Part shown: in pieces, positions 35,467 through 43,455 of the stretch | How the letters are laid out: the number at the start of each line of letters is the position of its first letter | How positions within the stretch are numbered: the first letter of the stretch is position 1 | Assembly (NCBI GenBank): GCA_949295265.1 | Contig: CASFKR010000002.1 | Span: forward strand, 1 to 48,424 | Direction of reading: 5' to 3' | Source of the DNA: an uncultured Verrucomicrobiota bacterium | GTDB taxonomy: Bacteria > Verrucomicrobiota > Kiritimatiellia > RFP12 > UBA3636 | DNA: 48,424 bases | Position numbers and translations under genes: made by a program | Notes under the pieces: model-generated | Seen by the model: the letters and a program-made list of their open reading frames with translations, nothing else | The model's database searches: none | What the model was told of the DNA's origin: nothing

Positions 35467-36609
35467 ATGTCGACTTCGAAAAAAACATCCGGCAAGGCGA
35501 AATCTGCCGTTGCCCGCACTGCTTCCAAGGCGTCCAAAAAAGACGCCAAGCCGGTTATTACCTTGAAGATTTCTCTAGCCGGATTGCAATATAAGAAAGC
35601 CGACGACATCCGAGCCCGTAAATCCCTTTCTGCCTCTGGATCATCGATGCCCACCAAGACGACTTCTTCCACGACTGAAAAAGCCGTGAAAAAACCGACC
35701 TCTTCCGCCAAACCCGAAACCAAGAACGCAAAACCTGCAGATCCCAAGAAGCCGGAGCCCAAACCTGCGAAGAAGGCGGAACCCAAATCCGCCCCCAAAG
35801 CGGTGAAAAAGCCGGAACCCAAGGCCGCGAAAAAACCCGAGGCAAAGGCTGCTCCCAAGAAGGTCGAGCCCAAGGCTGCGAAGAAGCCCGAGGCAAAACC
35901 CGAGCCCAAGAAAGCAGAGCCCAAGGCCGCGAAGAAGCCCGAGGCAAAACCCGAGCCCAAGAAAGCAGAGCCCAAGGCCGCGAAGAAGCCCGAGGCAAAG
36001 CCCGAACCCAAGAAGGCTGAGCCCAAGGCCGCGAAGAAGCCCGAAGAAAAGCCCGAGCCCAAGAAGGCAGAACCCAAGGCCGCGAAGAAGCCCGAAGCAA
36101 AGCCCGAGCCCAAAAAGGTCGAGCCCAAGGCTGAACCCAAGAAGGTCGAGACCAAGAAGGCTGAGCTTCCGCCGCCTCAGGATTCCTGGGATGAACCGGA
36201 TGTGCTGCCGGATGAAGACCCCCTGACTCCCGAAGAGATTGCCACGTACCGCCGCAAGCTCGAAGGCATGATTGGGCATCACATCGAAAAGGCGCAGTCC
36301 CTGCAGAATCAGTCGCTCACCCGCAACGACAAGGAAAATCCGGATGAGACCGGTACGGATGACAATACCCGTATCACGGAACTGACCAAGGCCGGCATGA
36401 GCGAGGAAACCATCCGCAACATCGAAGAAGCCATCCGCGCCATCGATGCCGGCACATATGGCATCTGCAAGTCCTGTCAGCGGCAGATTCCGCGCGGACG
36501 CCTCGATGCCAAACCGGAAGCCCTGTATTGCGTCTCCTGCCGCACGGAAATCGAAGAAGCCCGCAAGATGCGGGAAGTGGCAAACCGTTCCTCCGGTTAC
36601 GGTCGCTGA
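35467..36609 (+). CDS. Histone-H1-like repeat tail fused to a DksA/TraR zinc finger
   Basis: 380 residues. Residues 1-118 are Lys, Ser, Ala and Pro rich. Residues 119-220 are six near-perfect 17-residue repeats of the type KAAKKPEAKPEPKKAEP (35821-36126, 51 bases each). An acidic linker follows, then a DksA/TraR-type domain: IEEAIRAIDAGTYGICKSC and a C-x2-C-x17-C-x2-C zinc finger ending YCVSC. DksA relatives bind RNA polymerase, and lysine/proline tails resemble bacterial histone-H1-like DNA-binding tails. The DxxDxA tip of true DksA is not evident. GAGGAGG lies at good distance from the ATG, and a strong promoter precedes it. The role is inferred to be nucleoid or transcription related. Confidence 0.8.
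   Translation: MSTSKKTSGKAKSAVARTASKASKKDAKPVITLKISLAGLQYKKADDIRARKSLSASGSSMPTKTTSSTTEKAVKKPTSSAKPETKNAKPADPKKPEPKPAKKAEPKSAPKAVKKPEPKAAKKPEAKAAPKKVEPKAAKKPEAKPEPKKAEPKAAKKPEAKPEPKKAEPKAAKKPEAKPEPKKAEPKAAKKPEEKPEPKKAEPKAAKKPEAKPEPKKVEPKAEPKKVETKKAELPPPQDSWDEPDVLPDEDPLTPEEIATYRRKLEGMIGHHIEKAQSLQNQSLTRNDKENPDETGTDDNTRITELTKAGMSEETIRNIEEAIRAIDAGTYGICKSCQRQIPRGRLDAKPEALYCVSCRTEIEEARKMREVANRSSGYGR
35821..36126 (+). repeat. Six in-frame 51-bp tandem repeats
   Basis: Units start at 35821, 35872, 35923, 35974, 36025 and 36076. They encode 17-residue Lys/Pro/Ala/Glu repeats, with the second to fourth almost identical in DNA. Slippage could change copy number without shifting the frame. Confidence 0.9.
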
Positions 36610-36627
36610 TTTCCCTTCCCTCTCCTT

Positions 36628-36669
36628 TCGCCCGCCCGGAGGCCCCAGCCCCCGGGCGAGTTTCTTTTT
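36628..36669 (+). terminator. Intrinsic terminator after the DksA-like gene
   Basis: TCGCCCG pairs with CGGGCGA, with further G/C pairing possible inside the loop, followed by TTTCTTTTT. It begins 19 bases after the stop codon. Confidence 0.7.
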
Positions 36670-36778
36670 ACCCCGGCGGCAAACTGTCGGCGCCTGCTGG
36701 TGATGCGGGCGGGCGGGCGGCAAACTGCCGCCTGTGGTGCGGGCGGCGTTAACCGCCCGCTACAAAGTCCCGCGAGCG

Positions 36779-36950
36779 AAGCCAGCGCAGATCTCCCAGT
36801 GGCCCCAGTAGCCCCAGTGGCCCCAGTAGCCCCAGTGGCCCCAGTAGCCCCAGTGGCCCCAGCAAAAGGCACAACCGTGCCCCCCCCAGTGGCCCCACTC
36901 CTAAAGACCCCATCCTGCGATGAGGCGTCACGTTACGCCGCAGGGAGTGC
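36779..36950. repeat. Minisatellite and palindrome block, copy 2
   Basis: From 36793 to about 36912 nine-base units alternate as CCCAGTGGC and CCCAGTAGC, a purer array than copy 1. GGCACAACCGTGCC lies at 36868-36881 and the 31-base imperfect palindrome at 36914-36944, in the same order as at 27935-28095. Confidence 0.8.
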
Positions 36951-37248
36951 GGGAACAGCGGAAACAGCGCAGCGTCTCCACCGCTACGATGCTGGAGGAG
37001 TCGAAGGATGCAACCTCACGCGAAATCGGCGTGCTGACTGGTCAGAAAAAGCCTTTCCAGCTATACTCTCGCACTACGGAGGGAGCCGCTTCGCATTCCC
37101 GGACAGGCTCCCACTGCGTGCCAGCCGGAACTGGGGCGTCTGCCCTCGGTGCAGCCGCGTCCCGGCGCGTCCGCTCTCCGGATTATCAGGCTACCGGCAC
37201 GACCGTGCCACGCCCTTTCATGGCACACCCTTTTTAAAGGGACACCCG

Positions 37249-37306
37249 TTTTAAGGGACAACCGTCCCCTCCCATGGCACAACCCTTTTAAGGGACAACC
37301 GTCCCC
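37249..37306. repeat. Short tandem repeat before lspA
   Basis: A 21-base sequence at 37249-37269 is repeated exactly at 37286-37306. Each copy contains the inverted repeat GGGAC-AACC-GTCCC. A degenerate third copy precedes them near 37230-37249. Confidence 0.8.
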
Positions 37307-37338
37307 CTTTTCGACGATTTCCACACCAAGTTCTCACC

Positions 37339-37812
37339 TTGAAAACGCTCCTTCTCGCCACATTCATCTTCCTGCTCGACCAAGGCTCGAAATGGGCGGC
37401 ACTCGCGGTTTTCAAAGAACCGGGCGCGGCCTCCATCACCATCATCCCGGGCTTTTTCGATTTGAGCCTCGTCTGGAACAAAGGCGCCGCCTGGGGGATG
37501 CTGGCCGGCAAAACGCTCTGGCTGGCCGGCGTTTCTGCGATCATGCTCGTCCTGCTGATTCTGAACCGCAAAGAGTTCATGGCCAACCGGCTGGGCCGCT
37601 TCGCCACCGGCATTCTGGGCGGCGGCATTGCGGGCAATCTGCTCGACCGCCTCGTGCGCGGCTATGTGGTCGATTTCCTGGATTTTCACTGGCCGGGTTT
37701 TTCCGGTGAAACGGTGTACTTCCCCGTCTTCAACCTTGCGGACACCGCCATTTTCTGCGGCGTTGTGCTGCTTGTGATTTCTTCCCTGCCATGCTTTCGA
37801 ACCGAACCCTGA
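37339..37812 (+). CDS. lspA: Signal peptidase II (lipoprotein signal peptidase)
   Basis: 157 residues, the normal length. LspA cleaves prolipoproteins in the inner membrane before the lipid-modified Cys. Four hydrophobic segments are visible. LDQGSKWAAL, NKGAAWGML, GGGIAGNLLDR (catalytic Asp near residue 104) and VFNLADTAIF (catalytic Asp near 134) are the family blocks. The start is TTG, chosen because no ATG or GTG lies near enough and the N-terminal segment KTLLLATFIFLLDQ fits the family. There is no Shine-Dalgarno site. The stop overlaps the next gene by 22 bases, suggesting coupled translation. Confidence 0.95.
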   Translation: MKTLLLATFIFLLDQGSKWAALAVFKEPGAASITIIPGFFDLSLVWNKGAAWGMLAGKTLWLAGVSAIMLVLLILNRKEFMANRLGRFATGILGGGIAGNLLDRLVRGYVVDFLDFHWPGFSGETVYFPVFNLADTAIFCGVVLLVISSLPCFRTEP

Positions 37813-39668
37813 TTTTTCTCTGCGCGCTGCTTGCGCTGCTGCTGGTGGCATTGCACATCAGCAACCGGCGGCTCGAAAGCATCTGCCCGGACGACCCGGG
37901 CCGGGGGCTGCTGAGCAGCGATCCGGATCTGGTGGTGCGCATGCGCTTTGAAACGCCGGGCTTCACGACGGAAATCTTCCGGGAAGGCTCGCTGTGGCGC
38001 TTTGCACCGCCCGCCATGGGACGCGCCGACGCCACGCGGGTCGATTTGGTTCTCGACACACTCTCCAGCGTCCATATCCGCGACCGCATCACGGCGCGGC
38101 AGCGCGCCAACCGCCACCTCGAACCTGCGCATTTCGGCCTGAGCGAACCCCGCGCGACGGTCACCATTTCCGCCGCCCCGGGTTCGCGCCGCGAAACGGT
38201 GCTGCGCTTCGGCGATGACACGCCTGCGGCAGACGGCGTCTTTGCCCAGCGCGACGGCACGGGCGACATCCTCGTCGTCGAGCGCGCGGCCCTCGATTTG
38301 CTGCCGGCGGACATGGACAGCCTGCGCGAACACACGCTCTTCCGCGAACCCGGCGCCGAGATTTCCGCCATCGAAATCCGCCGTCCCGGACTCCCCGCCA
38401 TCCGCCTCGCCGTCGGGGAGTCGGGTGCCTGGTCGGTTACGGCACCCTTCAGCTCGCCCGCCTCCGCGCCCACCGTCGCGGCGCTCCTCGAATACCTGGA
38501 AGGCGCCACGGTGCAGCGCTTTCTCTGGGCGCCCGACGGCACAGGTGAAAATTCCCGCGCCGCCAATGGCGCGGAACAGGCGCGCATCACCCACGGACTC
38601 TCCGCGGATGAAGCCGTGCTCTTCCTCTCCGTCTGGCACCACAACCAGTCGCAACCCCGCGAATTTGTCTTCGGAAAAGACGACCCCACCTCGCCCGGCT
38701 CCGTACTTGCGGCCTCCATTACCGACGGGTTCGTCTGCTCGGTCGACCGCACACTGCTGGACGCGCTCTTCCTGCCGCTGGACAGCCTCCGCGAGCGGCG
38801 CATCTTCCCGTTCGTCCGCGAGGAGCTCATCGGCGCCTCCTTCCTGACGCCGCGCGGCCCCTTTGCGCTCCAGCGCGATGATCCCGGCATGGAATGGACG
38901 ATCCTGCGCCCGGCGGCGCAGCCCGCAGACCCCGCCGCAACGGCGGCCTTTCTCGACGCCCTCCTCTCGCTCGAGGACGACAATGCCGAACCCATGCCCC
39001 CCGGCTCCGCCATGCCGCTGGATGCGGTGCGCATCGACCTCACCCCCGGCCCCTTCACGGGAATTGCCGCACGCCACCGCACCGCCGAGCGCACCTTCTG
39101 GGTCGCCCCGGTCGGCACCAATTCCGAAGCCATTGCCGTGTGCAACCCGGCCCGCAATCTGCGGCACATCCTCTTCGGCGGCAAAGCCTCCGCCCTCGAT
39201 TTTTCCGACGAATCCTTCTCGTCGCTGCGCTCCGCCCGCATTCTCGCCCTGCCGCCCGCAGCCGTGGAAACGCTCACGCACACGGAGCCCGGCACCGGGC
39301 GCATGACGCAATCCGTGGAACGACGCTCCGACGGCGCCTGGTTCACGCGCGACCCCGCACCCGCCTACCCCGCCTCCGAAACGGCCGATGCCATCGCCGG
39401 TCTCGTGACCAACTTCATCGCCTCCGGCGTGGCCACGCTCTTCACCGCTGATTCGGCGGCGTACGGACTCCTCCAGCCCCGCCTCGAAATCACCATCGGC
39501 ACGCGCCTGCCCGAGCGCCCCGTCATCATCCTGCAGGTGGGCAACACCCTCCCGGACGGCTCCGCCTTCCTGCGCGTCAAGGGCAGTGCGACCGTGTTCA
39601 CCATTCCGGCGGAAGCCGCGCGCCTGCTCGCCGCACCCCTGACGACGCGCACCGCGCCCGCCCCCTGA
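37791..39668 (+). CDS. DUF4340-type membrane-anchored protein
   Basis: 625 residues. One N-terminal hydrophobic segment (LIFLCALLALLLVALHI) anchors a large soluble part. Repeated blocks of the type MRFETPGFTTEIFREGSLWRF and ISAIEIRRPGLPAIRLAV, separated by variable stretches, fit the DUF4340 fold, which is often coded beside GldF/GldG-like ABC transporters. No such transporter is present here. It overlaps lspA by 22 bases. The function is unknown. Confidence 0.65.
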   Translation: MLSNRTLIFLCALLALLLVALHISNRRLESICPDDPGRGLLSSDPDLVVRMRFETPGFTTEIFREGSLWRFAPPAMGRADATRVDLVLDTLSSVHIRDRITARQRANRHLEPAHFGLSEPRATVTISAAPGSRRETVLRFGDDTPAADGVFAQRDGTGDILVVERAALDLLPADMDSLREHTLFREPGAEISAIEIRRPGLPAIRLAVGESGAWSVTAPFSSPASAPTVAALLEYLEGATVQRFLWAPDGTGENSRAANGAEQARITHGLSADEAVLFLSVWHHNQSQPREFVFGKDDPTSPGSVLAASITDGFVCSVDRTLLDALFLPLDSLRERRIFPFVREELIGASFLTPRGPFALQRDDPGMEWTILRPAAQPADPAATAAFLDALLSLEDDNAEPMPPGSAMPLDAVRIDLTPGPFTGIAARHRTAERTFWVAPVGTNSEAIAVCNPARNLRHILFGGKASALDFSDESFSSLRSARILALPPAAVETLTHTEPGTGRMTQSVERRSDGAWFTRDPAPAYPASETADAIAGLVTNFIASGVATLFTADSAAYGLLQPRLEITIGTRLPERPVIILQVGNTLPDGSAFLRVKGSATVFTIPAEAARLLAAPLTTRTAPAP

Positions 39669-39740
39669 TTCCCGCTCCCCGCCGCGACTCCTTTTCCATC
39701 CTGCTTCTGTCTGTCATTTCTCCCGATTTGTTCCGCTCCC

Positions 39741-40685
39741 ATGAAAAGACGCAAACTGACCATCGGTCTCGGCATTGCCGTTGCCGTTCTCGTTCTCCTG
39801 CTCGTATTCCTGCAATTCTTCCTCGGGCACGCCATCAAGCTCGCCGTCAACAACGCCGGGCCGGCCATTCTCAAAACGGATGTCAGCATTGAAAACGTCC
39901 ATGCCCGCATTCTCTCCGGCAAACTGAAAATCGACGGCATTCTCATCGGCGCACCCGAAGGCTTCGACGCCAACGTCTTCGAAATGAACAACCTGACGGT
40001 CGACATCGATGTCCCGTCTCTGTTCTCCGACACCATCCACATCCGCGAAGTCACCATCCTCGACCCCATCGTCACCTACGAGCTCAAAGGGCTGAACAGC
40101 AACCTCAGCGCCCTGCTCGCGCCGTTTGAAAAGAAGGACGGTGGAGAAGAAAAAGAGGTCAAGGAAGAGAAGCCCGCCGAAAAGGAACCGGCGGAAAAGA
40201 AGCCCGCCAAGAAGCTGATGATCGACAAATTCCTCTTCCAGGGCGGCAAAGTCCGCATGGCCGTCGCCTCCGGCAAGGGCGCCGTGCTGCCGCTGCCCAA
40301 CATCGAGCTCGCCGACATCGGCAAAAAATCCGGTGGTGCCACGGGCGTGGAAGTGGCGTACGAAGTCCTCAAGTCCATCACATCCGGCACGCTCTCCGCG
40401 GTTGCGGGCGTCGTGGGCGATGTAGGCGGTCTGGCCGTCGACGACGTCAAAGCCGTCACCGGTGCGGCGGCCGAAGGCGTCTCCAAGGGAGTGAAGGCGA
40501 TTACCGGGCTCTTCGGCGGCGGCAGCAGCGAAGAAGAACCCGCCGCCGCGGAAGAGGCGAAGGCGGATGCCAAGGCTACCGCCGGTGAAGCCGGGGCCGC
40601 CGCGGAAGAGGCAGCCGGCAGCATCTCCGAAGGCGTGAAGGCCATTACCGGACTCTTCGGCGGCGGCAAAAAGGACGCAGAATAA
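39741..40685 (+). CDS. AsmA-like single-pass membrane protein
   Basis: 314 residues. Residues 8-30 form one hydrophobic segment. AIKLAVNNAGPAILKTDVSI and VHARILSGKLKIDGILIGAP resemble the N-terminus of AsmA/DUF748 proteins, which act in the envelope. A Lys/Glu-rich stretch (about 133-156) follows. The C-terminal third holds GVKAITGLFGGG twice (40488-40523 and 40632-40667) between Ala/Glu-rich spacers. It is short for the family, so perhaps a reduced member. A pyrimidine-rich sequence, not a Shine-Dalgarno site, precedes the ATG. Confidence 0.6.
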   Translation: MKRRKLTIGLGIAVAVLVLLLVFLQFFLGHAIKLAVNNAGPAILKTDVSIENVHARILSGKLKIDGILIGAPEGFDANVFEMNNLTVDIDVPSLFSDTIHIREVTILDPIVTYELKGLNSNLSALLAPFEKKDGGEEKEVKEEKPAEKEPAEKKPAKKLMIDKFLFQGGKVRMAVASGKGAVLPLPNIELADIGKKSGGATGVEVAYEVLKSITSGTLSAVAGVVGDVGGLAVDDVKAVTGAAAEGVSKGVKAITGLFGGGSSEEEPAAAEEAKADAKATAGEAGAAAEEAAGSISEGVKAITGLFGGGKKDAE

Positions 40686-40733
40686 TCCGCCCGAAAAACA
40701 GGACGTTTCTTTCCTCCCTTTTCCATTCTTCCC

Positions 40734-41915
40734 ATGTCTGACACTGTCTCCCGCCTCATCGAACGCGGGGTCGTCATCCTCGACCCCGCCTCCGTCTACA
40801 TCGCACCGGAGGTCGACCCGGAGCGCATCCACCCCGGCGTCGTGCTCTACCCGGGATGCCGCATCCTGGGCGCCCGCACCTCCATCGGCCCCGAATCCGT
40901 CCTCGGCGAAGAAAGCCCCGTCACCGTGCGCGACTGCTGCATCGGCGCGCGCGTCCACATTGCCGGCGGCTTCCTTGACCGCTGCACCCTCCTGGATGGT
41001 GCGCACACTGGCGACGGGCTGCATGCCCGCCCCGGCTGCATCCTCGAGGAACAGGCCGGCGTCGCGCATACCGTGGGCATCAAGCAGACCATCCTGTTCC
41101 CCTTTGTGGAACTCGGCTCGCTCATCAACTTCTGCGACATACTGATGGCCGGCGGCACCAGCGCCAAAAACCACTCCGAAGTCGGCTCCTCCTACATCCA
41201 CTTCAACTTCACGCCGCACCACGACAAAGCCACGGCATCCCTCGTCGGCGATGTGCCCAAGGGCGTCCTGCTCAACCAGAACCCCATCTTCCTGGGCGGT
41301 CAGGGCGGTCTGGTGGGTCCCCGCCGGATTGCCTTCGGCACGACCGTCGCCGCCGGCTCCATGATCCGGCACGACATCACGAAGCCCAATCTCCTCGTGC
41401 GCGAACTGCGCGGAAACCCGCTCGCCGTGGAATACGACAGCTCCCTGCACGGGCGCGTCGACCAGATTGCCGAGAACTGCTTCGCCTACCTCGACAATCT
41501 GCTGGCGCTCCGCACCTGGTACCTGTGCGTCCGCGCGCCGGTGCTCAGCCGCACCCCGTGGGGGAAGGCGTGTCTCGAAGGCTTGCTCGCCTGCCTGGAG
41601 ATTGACTGGGAAGAGCGCATCTCCCGCCTCGACCAGCTGGCGCAAAAACTGCGCGACGACACGCCGAAAGCCTCCCTGCGCCTCTCGGCGTCCATCTGCG
41701 CAACCCAGCGAGAATTCTGCGCGCAGTGGCCCGAACACCGGGCCGCCTTCCTGCGGCGCTACCAGGCGAACGCCACCGTTCCGGAAGCGGCCAAGTGTGC
41801 CGTGGACGCCATCCTGAGCGGCGCGGGAGACGACGGCACGGGCTACCTCCAGGCGGTTCAGAGCCTGAACGATGCACAGCGCGCCGCCGTCACGTTCTGG
41901 CTGAGTCAGGTCTGA
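40734..41915 (+). CDS. Left-handed beta-helix (hexapeptide) protein, UDP-GlcNAc pyrophosphorylase-like
   Basis: 393 residues. Residues 20-215 show hexapeptide-type repeats such as VVLYPGCRILGARTSIGPES and ARVHIAGGFLDRCTLLDGAH, with KNHSEVGSSYIHFNFTPHHDK and FGTTVAAGSMIRHDI near the end of the helix. This resembles the C-terminal half of GlmU-like proteins without a nucleotidyltransferase domain. The final 180 residues are helical. Acyl-transfer or nucleotide-sugar metabolism is possible, with no catalytic residues confirmed. It lies 48 bases after the AsmA-like gene. Confidence 0.65.
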   Translation: MSDTVSRLIERGVVILDPASVYIAPEVDPERIHPGVVLYPGCRILGARTSIGPESVLGEESPVTVRDCCIGARVHIAGGFLDRCTLLDGAHTGDGLHARPGCILEEQAGVAHTVGIKQTILFPFVELGSLINFCDILMAGGTSAKNHSEVGSSYIHFNFTPHHDKATASLVGDVPKGVLLNQNPIFLGGQGGLVGPRRIAFGTTVAAGSMIRHDITKPNLLVRELRGNPLAVEYDSSLHGRVDQIAENCFAYLDNLLALRTWYLCVRAPVLSRTPWGKACLEGLLACLEIDWEERISRLDQLAQKLRDDTPKASLRLSASICATQREFCAQWPEHRAAFLRRYQANATVPEAAKCAVDAILSGAGDDGTGYLQAVQSLNDAQRAAVTFWLSQV

Positions 41916-41946
41916 CCCCAAACCGGACACTCCCCATCCGGGCGAC

Positions 41947-41968
41947 GCGGCAGGACCCCACCTGCCGC
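41947..41968 (+). terminator. GC-rich hairpin between the beta-helix gene and dnaA
   Basis: GCGGCAGG and CCTGCCGC pair perfectly around a six-base loop, 32 bases after the upstream stop. No T run follows, so termination would be weak or Rho-dependent. Confidence 0.4.
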
Positions 41969-41976
41969 GCCGTTCG

Positions 41977-42007
41977 TCTTGCAATCATGTTCCCGTTTTG
42001 CAAGAAT
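41977..42007 (+). promoter_or_regulatory. dnaA promoter region with overlapping inverted repeat
   Basis: TCTTGCAA at 41977-41984 and TTGCAAGA at 41998-42005 are perfect inverted copies, 21 bases centre to centre (two helical turns). The left arm contains a possible -35 (TTGCAA), with AAGAAT 17 bases later as a weak -10, 33 bases upstream of dnaA. No DnaA-box consensus is seen. Confidence 0.35.
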
Positions 42008-42039
42008 GCTAATCGCGTCTGTTTCCTTTGTCCCCTGCC

Positions 42040-43422
42040 ATGTCTACGACTCCTCCCGTCTGGTCCAAGGCCTGCGCCATCATTGAACAGGCTCTGGACG
42101 CCCAATCCTTCAACCGCTGGATTGCCCCTATTTCCGCCTCCTTCAAAGGGGACGGAACGCTTTCGCTTGTTGTCGACAATGATTTCATCAAGCATTGGAT
42201 TGAGGACAATTATTCGCACCTGATCCGGACGGCGCTGCAGCAGGCGGACCCGAATGCGCCCGCCTTCGCGCTGGAGGAGAATCCGGAGACGCGGAGCCAC
42301 GCCCCTGCCACGCCCCTGCCACGGGCGGCGGCTCCACGCCCCAAGGCGGTTCCGCACGGCGAACTGCGCGGCGCCGCGCTCGACCCCAATTTCACGTTCG
42401 AGAACTTCGTCACCGGCCCTTCGAACAACTTCGCGTGCGCGGCGGCGCAGCAGGCGGCGGAAAACCCGGGGCGCGCCTACAACCCGCTCCTCATCTACGG
42501 CGACACCGGGCTGGGCAAGACGCACCTGATGCAGGCCGTCGCCCATGCCGTGCAGGTCAAAAATCCGCGCGCCATCATCTACTACATCACCTGCGAGGCG
42601 ATGCTCAACGACTTCATCGAATGCATCCGCAACAAAACGCAGAACGAGTTCCGCCGCCGCTACCGCACGTCCGACCTGCTGCTGGTCGATGACATCCAGT
42701 TCCTTTCCCGTTCCGCCGAGCTGCAGGAGGAATTCTTCAACACCTTCAATGCGCTCCAGAACGAGCACAAGCAGATTATCCTGACGAGCGACCAGCCGCC
42801 CAACAAAATCGCCGGGCTCGAAGACCGCCTCGTCTCGCGCTTCCAGCAGGGGCTCACCACCGATATTCAGATGCCGGATTACGCCACGCGCATGGCCATC
42901 CTCCGGAACAAGCAGAGCCGCCTCGGGGAGCCCATTCCCGACACGTTCCTCGACTACATTGCGCAGAACATCACCTCCAACGTCCGGCGCCTCGAGGGCG
43001 CGCTCACAAAGCTGGTCTGCTACCGCGAACTGCTCCGCAAGCCGCTGACCATGGAGGTGGTCGTCGACCAGCTCAGCGGCTTCATCGCCGAGGATCAGAA
43101 AACCGCCCTCACGTGTCAGGATATCCAGAAAGCCGTCTGCGAAGAATATGAACTGCGGCTGACGGATATGACCAGCAAGGACCGCACGCAGGCCGTCGCC
43201 GACCCCCGCAAACTGGCCATGTACCTGTGCCGCAAGCTGACGCGCTGCTCGTTCCCGGAAATCGGCAAATGCTTCGACAAAAACCATGCCACCGTCGTTT
43301 ATGCCTGCAAGACGAGTGCCGACCGCATCAATACCGATTCTGTCACCCGCCGCCGCGTCGAGAAAATTCTCTCCCGGCTGGGCCGTTCCTTCGATGATCT
43401 GATTCCCGACACCCTTTCGTAA
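42040..43422 (+). CDS. dnaA: Chromosomal replication initiator DnaA
   Basis: 460 residues, normal length. Domain I is residues 1-75, with a short Pro/Ala linker. The AAA+ domain has Walker A GDTGLGKTHL near residue 154, Walker B LLVDDIQFLS near 217, a sensor 1 region with ILTSDQPP and the arginine-finger region LEDRLVSRF. The duplex-DNA-binding domain IV has CFDKNHATVVYAC near 412. DnaA loads the replicative helicase at oriC. dnaN and recF are not neighbours. The ATG at 42040 follows a pyrimidine-rich tract rather than a Shine-Dalgarno site. Confidence 0.98.
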   Translation: MSTTPPVWSKACAIIEQALDAQSFNRWIAPISASFKGDGTLSLVVDNDFIKHWIEDNYSHLIRTALQQADPNAPAFALEENPETRSHAPATPLPRAAAPRPKAVPHGELRGAALDPNFTFENFVTGPSNNFACAAAQQAAENPGRAYNPLLIYGDTGLGKTHLMQAVAHAVQVKNPRAIIYYITCEAMLNDFIECIRNKTQNEFRRRYRTSDLLLVDDIQFLSRSAELQEEFFNTFNALQNEHKQIILTSDQPPNKIAGLEDRLVSRFQQGLTTDIQMPDYATRMAILRNKQSRLGEPIPDTFLDYIAQNITSNVRRLEGALTKLVCYRELLRKPLTMEVVVDQLSGFIAEDQKTALTCQDIQKAVCEEYELRLTDMTSKDRTQAVADPRKLAMYLCRKLTRCSFPEIGKCFDKNHATVVYACKTSADRINTDSVTRRRVEKILSRLGRSFDDLIPDTLS

Positions 43423-43455
43423 CCCGGAAACGGTGTTGCGAACCCGCCCCTGTCC

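Larger units (their letters stand above)
36670..37338. other. Repeat-rich intergenic region before lspA
   Basis: No supported gene. It contains the second minisatellite and palindrome block (36779-36950), a copy of the GTCGAA repeat family (36967-37018), and three covarying inverted repeats at 37196-37209, 37255-37268 and 37292-37305. No clear promoter for the lspA operon was found. Confidence 0.6.

Noticed and set aside
36597-36872. Small Gly-Ala-Thr repeat protein starting in the second minisatellite
   Set aside because: The tail after the repeat is unlike copy 1, it overlaps the DksA-like gene terminator, and no initiation signal is seen. Kept only as a repeat finding.
40734-41915. Full GlmU (bifunctional uridyltransferase/acetyltransferase)
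   Set aside because: Only the hexapeptide beta-helix part is present. The N-terminal nucleotidyltransferase motif is missing, so no gene symbol was assigned.
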